A stretch of 64,000 nt of DNA from Nymphalis io. Its lineage: Eukaryota; Arthropoda; Insecta; Lepidoptera; Nymphalidae. The position numbers and the translations under genes are program-made. The notes beneath the pieces are model-generated. The model saw nothing but the letters and a program-made list of their open reading frames with translations. It was not told the origin of the DNA and made no database searches. The DNA lies in the NCBI RefSeq assembly GCF_905147045.1, contig NC_065918.1:10044001-10108000 (forward strand). Reading direction: 5' to 3'. This document shows, in pieces, positions 25,436 to 39,300 of this stretch; the first letter of the stretch is position 1, and the number at the start of each line of letters is the position of its first letter.

Positions 25436-28412
25436 ACAGTTCATTATGATTAAAAGAGAGTCAGATTTAGATAAGTTAAAAATATGACTATATTTTGGTC
25501 ATTCAAAAAAATTTTACTATGGCATATTAGAGATTTTTGCTTGTAAAATGTTTTTGTTAAAGATCGCCTCTTTTATAGTTTCCTTCTAATACATGGATTT
25601 TAACTATTCAATTTTATTATTAAATAAGATTATCACTTATTTTGTTAATAGCAACGTGGTTAGTTATAATATCAAACAACAATACCTAAAAGCTGCTTAT
25701 ATCCATTTTTTCTTTTTTCAGTCTTATTAAATATAAATTACATTCATTATTTAAATTCCATAAAGATGAGTAATTTTCTCAAAAACGATGATCTTCGGAT
25801 TTATTTCAAAATAATTTTTATTTACTTCTTGAATACTTTTGGTTGTACACGAGTTAATATTTATTCAATTTATAATGAATTATACAGATATAATTAATGA
25901 TAATTTCCCTTATTCTTATGATATTTGAAATCAATTTCCTTTATTGTTCTCATGTAAAATAAAAATAAATAAAAAAAAATCGTTCCTGCAACTACAACAA
26001 TATTCCTGCTGATTATTCTTGGCAGAAGAATACATTTTGAGTCAGTAGTATTTTAATATTTAACTTATCTTGTAAAATAACGATTAAATATGCTTACTTA
26101 CTCAAAAAAATATATTTTGATATATTTTCTTTAGGTCATTCGTTATTATTATTATCATTCGTTATATATAGATTTTTTTTGAAAAATCTACGTTGTTAAA
26201 TATCCACGCAGATATTTAACGCGGATAAATTTAGCCGCATATTTACTAGGGTAACAGAATAAGAAGAATGTTGAATATTAAAATCGTGATCATTGCGCAT
26301 GTCAGTTCCTTAGGGTGAGTATTGTACGTTACGTGGTCGACGTATTAGCTTAGTGTTATGTCAGTATTTTTGTGCTTATAATAAATAATCAATATGAGAT
26401 TTAAGAAGAGATTTATAACGGTTTTTTTAATTTAATTGTTTTTGTTAATGATTTGATTTTTCGTATTTAAATCTATCAGTGCAAAATATAATTGACTTAA
26501 AATATAATTGATTTTAGTTTCAAAAGCCAAAAATATTTTATAAAACAAAGTGAAAAAAAATGTCTTATCTTGTTAAAAATTATTAGATAGTTTTAAAATA
26601 TGGCGACATGACTCACTAACATACACAATCAGATGTGTATGTGAGAGACAATATTTAAGTCAAGTCCGCCATTTTGTATACTTTCGCCAACGAGCTATAG
26701 GAGTAAATAATAATCGGCTTTCTAAAAAACAAATGATTGTATAACCGATGCATTCCTGATGCATTGAGAGGGAAATAATAAAATAACTTTTATCAACATG
26801 TTCTCACATTTTTCTCTTGTAACAAAAATTTATAATGTTGAATGATATATTATTTGTTACGAATAATCAACGCTTGCTTTTTATAAATTAATAATAAAAT
26901 CGGGGAAGATAGTAATTTCAGTAAAATATGTTTTTTTTCTTCTTTTCAATATTAGGAATTAATTGTAAAGTAATTTAAATAGCATTTTTAAATTACATGT
27001 ACACCAATATATTTAACTTAATTTGTTACATTATTTTGGTGGAAAACTAAATTATATATAATTATATATAACTTATTCATGTATTTAAAGTCAACAAAAT
27101 AATTTACTCGTTTGCCAATACTTGATGGCATAGTAAAAAACTGCTTACTAGGAGTAAGTATTAAGATGCGATTCTAGTTGACATGCGCAAACTTTTTTCT
27201 ATCCCTTTCTAGCTCAATATTTCTGTTGATTGCTATTTCGGTATGGTAATATAATATTATACATGTATTCACATGTCTACCACTTCCAATACTAGAGAGA
27301 CATCGACCTTCTGTTGATCATGTTCTCTTGGTATAAGCGCGGATATTGCGAATACGATCGTTGCTATTCACTGATATTCTTTGATAGATCCAGATTTGTT
27401 TATTATACACAAACAAATATATATAAAATATATATATATCATTTTGATTGTATGTTTTGTTGTTCCCTTGGTTACCAGTGATTGTATATTTTTAGAAAAT
27501 ACATAAAAACTTAGGAATTACGACAAGGTTTTTACTATTAATTAATTTTTATTAAATATATTTAGGCTTACACAGCTTAACTTAGGATTTATTTTAAATT
27601 TAAATAATAATTAATTGACTTAATATCTATTAATATTATCTTAAGAATATTTTCATATTGTTGTGTTAGTCATATGTAAAACAATTTTTTTACATTTTTT
27701 GGTTATTTAACCGATTACAAGAGACGTTCAGTGTATCGACATTGTTAAACTGTATCGCTGGGTTTATTTATTTTAAAAATATAAATATCATAACAAATGA
27801 GTTAATCATTTGATTATTAAATTATTATTAATTGTGTATTGTATAATGAATGATTATATGTTATTAAGGTATTTGTCATTGATATTATTGTAAGTTCAGC
27901 TTACAGTTTTTTGGTTTCAATTTTGCGCATGGCAAAGAGCGCGAGTCAAAACTCCTATGATTTCTGTTAACCTGGTATAAATGCGGTTTTCTACATTTAC
28001 TGTAGATATCCATCCGCATCTGCAGTGAAGTTGGAATTTCGTTTAATACAGGCGACAGTGTTAATAAAATAAGTCATCATATTTTAATAGTGTTCAATAA
28101 ATATACAAATACATTTTAGACTATACAATAAAATATGTTAATTTATACTATCAATAATTAAAAGTAATAAAGGTAAATGACAAATAGACTAATATTGATC
28201 ATACTTTATACTAACATAATGATAATTGGTATATAAGTTACAAATACCGTTTAATATTATTTACGAATGTGCTTTGGGTAAGCGATTATATAAAACTTAG
28301 AATTAATATTTAATATAAGTCTTAAAATGAGTGTTCATTCGTTCAATTTTTATTTTTTATTTAACTTGTTTTTAAAGACATAAAATGTTATGAAAAATTT
28401 TAAATATTCATT
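25436..28412. other. AT-rich non-coding stretch
   Basis: No coding signal. Two adjacent short inverted repeats lie at 26169-26190 and 26195-26220. GACATGCGCA-type motifs occur at about 26297 (inverted) and 27180. Confidence 0.45.
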
Positions 28413-28571
28413 ATGGTAATGAGCACAATAATTGTGTTAGCTAGGCTCGAAATACCGAATCTTAGCCCCAAAGATATTTCGTTACTTGTTCGCGTACCAC
28501 AGAGCGCGATGGATAGACGTTTGGAGTCACGAGCGACACAAGTGGGAGTTGGTCGCCTATTCGACTACAAG
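28413..28571 (+). CDS. Unidentified exon-like ORF
   Basis: A 53-codon open stretch from ATG 28413 to a good donor (TACAAG|GTAAGC). Its composition is clearly richer in GC than its surroundings and its codons are ordinary. The peptide contains ARLEIPNLSPKDISLL and RVPQSAMDRRLESRATQVG. I do not recognise it. It could be a first coding exon of an unknown gene. It could also be the next dynein exon: an AG at 28441-28442 would give the required phase and an xLxIPN motif, but its polypyrimidine tract is poor and the rest does not match the family. Confidence 0.35.
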
Positions 28572-31500
28572 GTAAGCGTAGTGCTCTTAATAACAGCATT
28601 GCGACTTATAAAAATTTATAAAACTATGTAAATATCTAAATTACTTCAAAAAAACACATTGGCTTATTGGCAAATTATATTATAATTTAAATTATACGAA
28701 GTTTTTGCAGAACACCTCATGTTCTAATAAAAAGTGTAGTGAAGTGTTTATAATGTGATAAAATATACCGAAATTGCTTTAATTAAAAGTGATACAGAGT
28801 ATTTAGTGAAGATTTTTATCATCAGTCAGATTATTATACATATATATTTTTAATGTATATAATGATGATCTCACTACAACATTACGTAAAGGAAACTTTT
28901 GAATATTTTTTTAAATATACATATGTTTATCGTAAAATTCAAGAATGATGAATTATATATCAGTATAAAAAAGTATTCAAATATTGAATTAATATACCAC
29001 TATTAACTTTATTTTTTCGATTTAAATTAATTAGCAATTTTGGATGCAAGTGTTATTATAGCTAGATAATTGTGTAATTCATAATATTTTAACATACTTA
29101 GTCATAATTGAGCATTATATTTGTTTCGTAGTCGTTACGTAATCTTACAAGTTTAAAAAAACTTAGTCATTTACTCGTATAAAACATTGTTAATTTATTG
29201 ATATTTATGAATAGATTTCGTGTATATCACGTATACAAGTTTAAAAATAAGTTACTTTTATTAAAAAGTAAGTTTAAAAATTATGAAATACACATGCATA
29301 TTTCTCCACGAGTGGGAAGAGCAGTACTTTAGTAGACAGAGACCATTCGATTCAGTTCAAATGACATGCGCATAGCGCAACTGTCACTTTCGCACTTTCA
29401 TTTTCATAGCGTGTTCTATAGTTTTAAATCGATATACTTCTACTTCACAAAGAACGACATTTGTATTATAATGGTTAACATGCGGATATTATGAATACTG
29501 CACCCCTGCGTTATAGTTTTTAGATTTACTTATTTATTAAGCATTTTAATATATTGTAACGATAAGAAGAGAGCAGTAAAGTTAATTAATTATTAGAAAA
29601 TATAAAAACTATGAATTTAGACTTAAACATATTATTAAAAAAATCGAGTCTAAAATATTTAAATTTTATTTTTATTACCTTTCAGTTGTTTATTGATGAA
29701 AAAAAGCTGCTCTTAACGTAATGAAAACGTAAAGAATTGCCTTTTATAATAAAAAAAAGTGTTTGTCTATTATTTAAATTGGAAAACGTAAACATATAAG
29801 GTACCATTTTTTATCGTAGAAGCAACTATATATCAAAACGTGAAAATGATATTAGTGAAAAATCCGTTGGTTCGAGTGTGACCATTGAATAAACTATATT
29901 ATATAACAAAGTTATAAATAACAACAAGTTAAGCTCTACTTCCTTATTTTCGGTAAAGTAATTTTAATGTTATTCAATAAGAAAATGTTTTCACAACCTT
30001 TTCTATTTAGGTAAGTGCTTTTAAAAAGATTATAAGATGCTTGAGATAACGCACAGGGTAAATATCTTAGAAGCGTGCAATCAGATGTACTCATATATGA
30101 TTAGTACTGTAGATAAACACTTCCATATAATGAGGGCTATCTTATTCATTATATAAAGGATATGTTTCATTTTTTAACTGCACATTGTACACTAGATAAA
30201 AAAGCTTATCATTTGAGCTAGTTAAAAACGTCTAGCTCTTTTTTTATTGCTAATAAACAATGATATTGTTTTTTATTAAAAATATGTTAAATGGTAAAAT
30301 TTATAACGCCATATGTTCGAATGCCTTTAACGCATTAATACTAATGCATAAAACTATAGTTTTAATATATATTTATTAGAAAGTATGTCTCATTTGTATT
30401 AACAGAAATAAAAATAAGAAATTACGGAACATACAGTATATGCAATAAAAGTATCTTTAAAAAAATGTAATGTTGGAAAAGAAATACTCAATTCTTTTAA
30501 GTTATGTCGTCATAACAAAAGGAGAGTAGTGACAACTACGAGACATATTGTCGGTCGGGGCTTTCGTGATTCTATTTCATTCAACGATTCATTCGGTTAT
30601 ATTAGACATAAATCTGAGTAACTCCAGGCATTGATGATCAATGAAGAAGTGATGTGAAAGTCCGAGTTAATGTTGTTCTCTTGAGACCTGGTGTTAATTG
30701 GTAGGATAGAGTTGTTACACATGATTCGACTGCGTTCGCGGGAAACGTATAATTAGAGACTATGCACGTGTATATACGTGTTTATACGTTGATATGCACG
30801 GATTCTGCCTATAGACTGCGTTTATGCGATATTATACCTGCGTTCTCCATCAGCCTTTTTTTAATAATCTGAGACCAAATAATTCTCTTATGACAATTGA
30901 CATTGACAGAAGCGCGTAAACATAATGTACCTGCTGTTATATTATACATATCTTTCATAAAATATTGTCTATCAGTTTTTATGGATGAGAATTTAGGATT
31001 TACAATTAGATACAATAATACTTATAGAAGCACCTATCAAAATTATATAAAATTATTTATTTTTTCATGTACAATGTACTGTCCAAACCTCCATACAAAA
31101 CTGAAGCATGTCCTTAATATAAATATTAAAATATTTATAGGCGTAATAAAACCGAGAGCAGTTTTACTACTAACCTTTTGCTTGGTCAAAGTTATAAATA
31201 TAATATAGCTAATATAAATGCAAAATGTTGTGTTCGTATGTTTTTTATTTAAGCAGGCTAATACTACAAAACTTAGCAATGTCTTACTTACTACTATTTA
31301 TGTAATCATAAAAGTGGGTAGACTATTATAGAAATAAATAAATTTTTATGATAATATTTGCATCCCTATCATAATATTGGATGATCCTACCTACACCGAT
31401 GTTCAGTAACGAGGCGTAAAATTACAGAATTTAATTAAAAATAATTCGTACATCTAATTTTTTCTGCTATAGAAAACGGCTTGTAGGTACGATCTTGATA

Positions 31501-32664
31501 ATAATGATGTATATACTGACTTTTGAATTTTCAAAAAGTTAACCTTTTTGCCATGTACATATAGAAGTCAGTATAGACCCCAATTTGGTGCAGAGGATTA
31601 AGTAGTCCTTGTGCTAAAAGCACAGAGTTACTGTCAAAGACTTTTTCTGTTCTTTTTTTGTTACAGTCACATCAGGTGAGCAACAAGATAATCAATCAAT
31701 CTGAATATATTAACATATTGTACTCCTAATTGTTTCAATATGTAATTGAAGTATTGTTATGATTAATAAAAACTTTTATATTTCTATTGGCTTTTTATAT
31801 TATCATGACTTATTTTTCTTCACTTTTTGCCTTATTGTTTTTCCAACACTAAAAAGGATTTCAAGTAGCGCTAGTCTGGATATCAGTTAATTTAGGTAAA
31901 GCTATGAGTGAGGCCGAAAATGTTTGCTTTAAGGAAGTTATCCAAACTGGTAAGCTAGAAATATCTTAGAAATACATTCCAGGGTGTTTGTATATAACCT
32001 GAACTTATACGAAACTGTCATGTGACTTATTTAAAAGTCTTCCCATATTAAACAAGGATCGAATATTATTTACTGTTTAAAAACAAGATTGTCTCATTTA
32101 CTTCATATTTACGTCTCATTTAAATTAGTTTGGATTAAAAAGTTTGTTCAAATTTTGGTTTGTCTATAAATTACTAAGATTGAAAAGGAACAATTCCTTA
32201 GAGTTTCGTTTAACGTACAAGGCGTTGGTTATTTTGATATAGCTAAAAATATAGTTAATTTCAGTAAATTACAAAAACGTGTCAAGTTTGAGGTAGGAGC
32301 GTTCTTTTAAGGGTAGGATGACTATGACTGTGATAGAACTTAGATAAAGGAATTGAAATGAAAAAAAAATTCAAAATGTAAATTTATTTACAGTCACATC
32401 TAAAGATAAGAACACATAACATGGTGGCTGCTAGAGGCGAAGAGAAGATATTTTGATCCTTTTACTAGTAAATTGTCTCATTTTCGTCACACTCTGTTGT
32501 TTGTACTCTGATAGAGTAGTAGTAAAATGTTAAATTTATATTATATGTGGGTATATTCTTTTGAAAAAAAATCTTAAAAAAGGAAATATGATTATTCTAT
32601 GACTTAAATTTCATAAAAAAATAAGTCAATGTGTACGTAAATTAGAACAAAAAAATATGTAGTC
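28572..32664. other. AT-rich non-coding stretch
   Basis: No reliable gene, RNA or transposon seen. ORFs around 30800-31280 are AT-driven with no domain. A GACATGCGCA motif and a GCGGATATTATGAATAC motif lie at about 29363 and 29483. Confidence 0.45.
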
Positions 32665-32665
32665 G

Positions 32666-33045
32666 GGAACGAAGTTCTTTGCGATATTTTTTCACCTCTA
32701 AACGTTTTTAAAATGTAGACTTACATTGATCTCACTTCCAAAAAACGCAGTCCTCATTTATTCAACTCTTTCGAATTTGTATGTATTGTGTTGCTTTTTA
32801 TGATATTTTAAATGTTAAGTGAGGATTTTAATTAATACGTTTCTTGTAACTTTTTAGGAAAATAGTTATTTATTCAAAATAAATAATAAAATAGCGAATT
32901 ATAAGTTGAAAAAAAAAAGAGTTTAAAGGATATTTACATGTGTATAGAATTGGGGTATATATTTGTGGGGGCATAACGCTTTTTTGTTACGTGACGAGTT
33001 CTGTCATTTCAATCTACTGTAAGCCGCGTAAAAGAACTTCGTTCC
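32666..33045. mobile_element. MITE-like element with 15-bp terminal inverted repeats
   Basis: GGAACGAAGTTCTTT at 32666-32680 and its exact reverse complement AAAGAACTTCGTTCC at 33031-33045 bound ~380 bp of AT-rich non-coding DNA. The size and perfect inverted ends fit a miniature inverted-repeat transposable element. No clear target duplication is visible, so the exact ends and superfamily are uncertain. Confidence 0.55.
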
Positions 33046-34191
33046 AAAAAGACAATTTCAAAATTACCTGATAGTGATAATTGCTTGTTGATTTAATATA
33101 TTGTGATCGACAATTAATTGTCACGATATTTCAGTTTTTTTTCTGTAAGCAATTGCTGAGCGCTATGGTGTAATATAAAATACCAACAAAATTTTACTAA
33201 AAATATTGTTCCTGACCTGTTTCGGCCACGGCGAGTATTTTCAACGAAGAGCAGCCAATGCAGTAGAATATAAGTGTTTAGTATTATATAATGCATTACC
33301 TCATTTTTATATAGCATGGAATGACAAAACGACCCGACAGAGAGAGAGTTCAGGTGCAGCACTACACATATGGGATTGTAAGCACTGTTGGCTTCCAAAG
33401 TTCGAACTGCAAATAAATATAAAAATAACCATGACGTATGTAGTTCTGAAAGCGAATAGAATCAATTTTGAACATCACTTTTAAATCGTTTTAATTTTGA
33501 AGAAAGTGTTGTTTTATTTGTCATTTCATTCAAATAATGTAAAAGTATACGATGACAATGTTATAATAGAAAAGTTGACAGCACAGGAAGTATAATTAAT
33601 AAAAGCTTTCTATGTCAGGTTCAGTTTCCGTTGGCCAGATTAATTACATTATATCAGTCAATTAATTCAGTAAGTTGGGTTTTAAACATAAACGATTTAA
33701 CTTACAGATTTTAATACAATTTGAAATATTTTTCGTTTTTTTTTTTTTGTATATTATTATTTATTGCCTTTTAAACAGCTTTTTTAATTATGCTTTTCTG
33801 ATAGCTGCCATACATCAAATAGCATTGGCTTAAAGGTAAGTGAGATTCTCAGGATGTAATTGTAAATTAGAACAATATTATTAAAAAAAATATATTTTAT
33901 GCAATGTAGATAGATAGCTTAAAGAGCTAAACTTTTACCAGTTATTTAGATTTTAGTTTAAGGAGAGCTGGTGAGTATTATTATTAAATCTATATATTAA
34001 TATGTAAACAGATTATTTTTTAATTTTTCACTTTCTTATGATAAATATTTTTAAGGGAAATAAGTGCAATTTGAATTTTATATATTATATGAGTTTCCAA
34101 TATATTATTTCTAATTTATTGGTTATACTTATACTAATGGGCTAAGGGCCTTGTCTCACTTTAAAGATAGGGTTTGGTCCTTTTCCACCCG
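33046..34191. other. Non-coding stretch
   Basis: Overlapping ORFs on opposite strands at 33114-33484 have no recognisable domain. Nothing else is supportable. Confidence 0.4.
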
Positions 34192-34357
34192 CTAATCTAA
34201 TACTAGTTAGTATGTTGTGGTTGATACACATGTGGCAGAATTTCAGTAAAATTAGACACATCACTACCAAGCACGATATGAATTATAAACGCAAATTAAA
34301 CTCATGAAAGTTCAATAGTGCTTTTTAAGCACTGGGCCATCTTGGCTCTCCTGGCCC
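34192..34357 (-). repeat. tRNA-derived SINE, minus strand
   Basis: On +, ACACATGTGGCAGAATTTCA, then AAGCACGATATGAATTATAA and AAGCACTGGGCCATCTTGGC are the inverted segments of the SINE at 17590, with the tRNA end at the right. Confidence 0.75.
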
Positions 34358-35113
34358 GTTTTAGGTCGATCTTACTGCCAATTTCAAACATATTATATGT
34401 TGTTGTATCTAACTAATTATCACAGATTTTACTATAAAGAAGTACCATTAAATATACTTGATTCAGTTTTTAGAAGAAACATATTAAAATAAAAAAGGAT
34501 AGGAAATAAAAAACTAAAAACTTGATGCATTTATTAAAACCATTTAAACTCCACTGTAACTCCTGGCTGTATCATCACGACACCTTGTTTTTATTCGTTC
34601 ATTGTATTTTTATCCAAATTGCATAATTATAGTATTAAAATGAATTCCCTAAATTAAAAAGACTGTCTATTACAAACAAATAAAGCTAAGCCTCTAAAAA
34701 TTAATCCTTCTAGAAATATTTAAAAGTACAGGCTGTATATGTTTTATTATACATCAAAATTGCTAGTTATAATTATTTAATAATACGGTACTCGTATATT
34801 TTTGAGTATAACAATGTCATGCATACGTATATTTTATTGAAAAAAAAAGTAAAACCTCGTTTGTCTACAATTACAAATAGTAAATCATAATACATATTTT
34901 CAATGTCAAACTTTCATAGCTGTACGTTTAACTTTTGCAGCTAGCAATTAACTTGCTAAATATATTTCTTGATTCTTTCTCATTCTACTTCTTGTACTTT
35001 ATTTTAATTTCGTTGTTGGATCGGATTTCTGAAATACTGGAGACTGGAGAAAATACCTGTAACTGTAAATAATTTATATTATCGAAAAGTCAAGGCTTAC
35101 ATATGTACAAATA
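34358..35113. other. AT-rich non-coding stretch
   Basis: No gene or repeat recognised between the SINE and mariner B. Confidence 0.4.
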
Positions 35114-36393
35114 TTAGGTCCTTACATATGAAATTGGCGTTTTGTAAGGAAGGAATATAAAGTCGATTTTCTTTTTGTAAAAGATATTTAATTAATCAAA
35201 GTATGCACCGTTGTTATCTATGCACTTTTGCCATCTCATAGGTAGTTCATTGATCCCTTTACTAAAAAAACCATGGGAGCGAGAATCAATAAACTCTTTA
35301 AAGGCGGTTTGGACTGCCGCATCGGAGTTGAATTCTTTTCCTTGTAAGAAGTTGTCCAAATTCCGGAAAAAATGGTAATCTTTTGGAGCAAAGCACGGGG
35401 AGTACGGTGGATGTCGCAGACATTCCAATTGTAGCTCATCTGACTTAGTGGTTGTTTGTTGTGCAGTGTGTGGTCTTGCGTTGTCGTGAAGCAGCAGTGG
35501 CCTAGAGCGATTGACCAATCTCGGTTGTTCAGCAGCTAGTTCTTCCTTCATGGTTTGCAGTTGCTGACAATAGATATCTGCCGTAATCGTTCGGCCAGAT
35601 TTTAGAAAGCTGTAGTGAACGACACCCGCGCTAGTCCACCAAACACTCACAAGTAACTTTTTCTGAGTCAATTTTCGTTTAGGGCAAGATTTGGCTGGAT
35701 CTCCAGGGTTCAGCCATTGCAACGAGCGCTTTCGATTATCGTACAGTATCGTCCAGTATCCACTTTTCATCACAAGTAATGATTCGATTTAAAATCCCTT
35801 CATTAAATCAAAATGTGTCGGTTGAGCAAAGCAACACAGCAGTCGACGCTTTTTTGCAAGTTCGATTCACTCAATTCATGAGGTACTCATCGTTCAAGTT
35901 TTTTTACTTTCCCGATTTACTTCAAGTGGATTAATACAGTTTTATCACTTACCCCGAAACCTGCTATCTGATGAATGATGAATCCGCTTCCACAATAGCC
36001 TTTAATTCTTCATTTTCCACTTTGGTCTCCGCCCATCTACAGAGTTGGTTCTGAAGGTCGTTGAAAACGTTGAAACTAAAAACGTACCGTGCTTTCTTTT
36101 GCGACACCAGCGCCGTACACATCATTAATCCTTCGAGCTGTTTCTGCAGCACTGGTGCCACGGTAGAACTCGTACTCGTAAATATTATACCGATATTTCA
36201 TGTTTACCATTGTGCGGTAATAAGCGACGACAATGAAAAAAAATATGAGGAAAAAACAAATGAATGACTGTTTTAAATCTCAAATGTATCAGCTAAATGA
36301 ATTTATAAATTTGAATTTGGAATTCTAAACCAAAGAGGAGATATTTCACATCAAAGTGGTCAGTACGTCAAAACGCTAATTTCATATGTAAGG
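35114..36393 (-). mobile_element. Mariner (cecropia-type), copy B
   Basis: ~1.28 kb. The left terminal repeat TTAGGTCCTTACATATGAAA is intact and preceded by TA. At the right the inverse TTTCATATGTAAGG is present but the terminal ACCTAA is replaced, so one end is damaged. Gene order on minus: helix-turn-helix DNA-binding N-terminus (36190-35900), then the catalytic part. It is in the same orientation as the other three mariners in this window. Confidence 0.92.
35192..36190 (-). pseudogene. Mariner transposase (DD34D), frameshifted
   Basis: Transposases of this family bind the terminal repeats and catalyse cut-and-paste at TA. The C-terminal 193 codons are open (35773-35192), with the second Asp in LLHDNARPHTA and the third in APKDYHFF. 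The protein ends NNGAYFD, as in cecropia-type mariners such as human Hsmar1. Just upstream, a short duplication in the stretch coding for the first catalytic Asp (about 35740-35775) breaks the frame. The N-terminal part lies in other frames with further gaps, so no active enzyme is expected. Confidence 0.88.
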
Positions 36394-39300
36394 TAACGTA
36401 ATACAACATTAAATGCTACAAAGGTTAGGACATAGGCAAGTAAAACTTATTGCCATTTAAATTTATATTACTAATAGAGTCACACTACTGCATCGGAGAC
36501 AAAAGTTTCTGTAAATAACTTAAATGTATACTTAACATTGATACGACGTTCAAAAATGCTCTCTTTTATTTTAAAAACATATGAAAACACATGTCTATTA
36601 TTTCGTCGGAAATGCACGAATACAGACAAATAATTTCAAATAACATAAAGCGTAAAACTAAGGTTAGCGTAGTTTTAGTATTATATTTCCAAATCGAAAT
36701 GTTTGTAGCGCAACGTTCTTGTTAGAATTATGTTTGCCGGGCACTGAAAATAATTTCTACTCCGCCCCTGCATATTTTTAAAAGGCATGGTCTGGAGCGT
36801 TATAGATTTAATAGTTAAGAATTATTTAGTTTATCTTGCGTTCAATTAAAGATTCCCATTAAGATAAGTAACATTAACAAACAAACAAAACAGTAACAAA
36901 TTTTGGTATTTACTTAAAGTATTTAAATTTTTGTTCTGTTTTTGTATGCTTTAACTTATAACACTTGTGCATATTATAAAATCTTTAAAAATCATTATTT
37001 TTTATGTAATAATACAAAAATAGCACTAAAATATATAAGAAAATTGTACATCAAATAATTTTAGCAGAACTTGCTATTTAAGATTACTTCAAATAATCAG
37101 GTAGTAAAGAAATATAAAAAAAATGTTGATAGGAAAAAAGACCATCTATTTAATAAAAAAGTCCTTTAACTTAAAATAAATTAATACTGAATAAGCGTCC
37201 AATACTACAACATTATTGAAACTTCCATTTATTGTTGGAAAACTATTTTATTCGCTCGAGCATTTACATCCCTGTTTCTACACACATATACAATATAAAT
37301 TAATTGATCACTACATTGTGTATGATTTATGTATATAGAAATTCTTTATTAAAACAGCACATTCTAATTACTCTCTACATTCTACTCGATTCTCCTTAGA
37401 TTTAATAAATTATGTGAAAACTCCAAAATATGTTTCAAAACACATTTCACACAATTCACAACAAGTTAAATTCACAAATATTATAAGTTTTATTTCTAAG
37501 TTATTTTGTATAAAGAATATAAAGATTATCAAGGATTGAAAAAAAAATAATTGCCTTTTTTTTGCTTAACTTAATTTTCTTGATAAATCTATGAATAAGT
37601 ACAGCAAGAACATTTGTATTAAGTAAATTTATTTTTATAATCAATATGTCTTACAATGGAGTGTAATTAATCACTGCTTAAAATGTGTGGCTGTGAGACG
37701 TATTAAATAAAATTTACGAATAGATACTATGAATATTTAGAAAAACAATTAATTGTATATTGCATTTAATATATTAATGTTTTCATAATTAAGATGGTAC
37801 TTACCTGTTTTAGTTTATGCTATCAGAATCATCTGCAGGACTTATTATTATCGAGTTCGGAGTCGAAAATTGCGTAGATATATTCTTAGTCTTACAGTAA
37901 CGAATGTTGCAATTTAATCGATCGCATCACAATCGTGTACAGTTCTATAAATAAAAAAATAAATAAATATAAGTTCATTAACAATAAAAGATTGTTTTTT
38001 GTAATTCATATCTGTTAGATAATAGCAACGAAAATGAATTTACTTTTGCGAGTAGTATTTTAAACTAATAAAAATATATTTGCTGTATAATTATTGAGCT
38101 ATTTAATTTATTACTGCACGAAAAAGGTACCGTCTCAGTTCAAGAAATGTGAATTATAAAAACTATTGTAATAAATCGTGTGCATACTTAAACCAAGTAC
38201 ATGCCTTGTCGCAATTCTATAATATTATTGATAAGAAATTAAATTAGAAGACGGTAAAACTATGATATAATAATTATACAAGATTAATAAAAGATAAAAA
38301 TAATTAAATCTGAGTATAATGTACACTTCAATTGAATAATCAAATATATTAATTGTACTTCAGTTATTAAAATAGCGATCTAACGCTATTTATGTATTAA
38401 TTTTTCTTGACCTAGTTAAATAACTTGTTCACTCATTGATTTTAATTGCAATATTTTTATTGTATTTATCAAATTAAATGAATATTTCCTTATTAGAGAA
38501 AATAACCCCAAAAATACTTAACCATCTTCAACTGTTTATCGAATCTCCCTTCCGAGTCCTACTTGCACTTCCATTTTAACTTTGTATGAAAAATATAAAA
38601 CAAAGTACAGTCTGCAAAAATACAAGATTTTTTTTGTTGTTGTTGTTGAAAATTATTTTGTTGTTTATTAGGTTATATACTCCCCAGCTTAATATTCTGC
38701 GATAAAAGATACTATCTGTCTCTTAGTATTCACGCAGACGCATTACAGACTACGAGCAAGGCGATCGATACCAAGCGAGGAATTGGCATATCTTTTATCT
38801 CATTCATACATGAATTAACCTCTATGCTATTACTATCCTGATATTTTTTCGTCTATCTGTCCGTTTAACATTCAAAGTAGATATTTTTCTTTATAAATTA
38901 AAATAATATGTTAATATTCAATTCAAAAAATAAATAACTCATTTATTTTAACTCTGTAACTGTGAATTCATTTTTAATTTATTAAAATAAAATTCAAAGC
39001 TTTACAGTACCTTATTTACTTACTACTTATATTTAATTTATATATACCTTAAATTGGATTTTTATCTTTTTGAATACGTTAAGGCGTGCTCTTAACGTAA
39101 TCTGAAGCTAGCTTAATTACAAATTTCACCCGCGCATCTCTAACACGCCCCTCTTGGTACGCGGGCTCATTTCTCTCTAATTAAAATGACCGGTAGTGTT
39201 TTTTTTTCTCATCACAAATATTTAATGAATTATTCTGCGGTATATGATGCAGTTATTTTAACTATAATATATTAAATTTGACAAAGCGCTGTAACAATTT

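Noticed and set aside
30809..31279. Overlapping ORFs on both strands
   Set aside because: AT-rich, no domain, no splice signals with coding continuity.
33114..33484. Overlapping ORFs of 92-94 codons on opposite strands
   Set aside because: No recognisable domain or conserved motif; consistent with chance.
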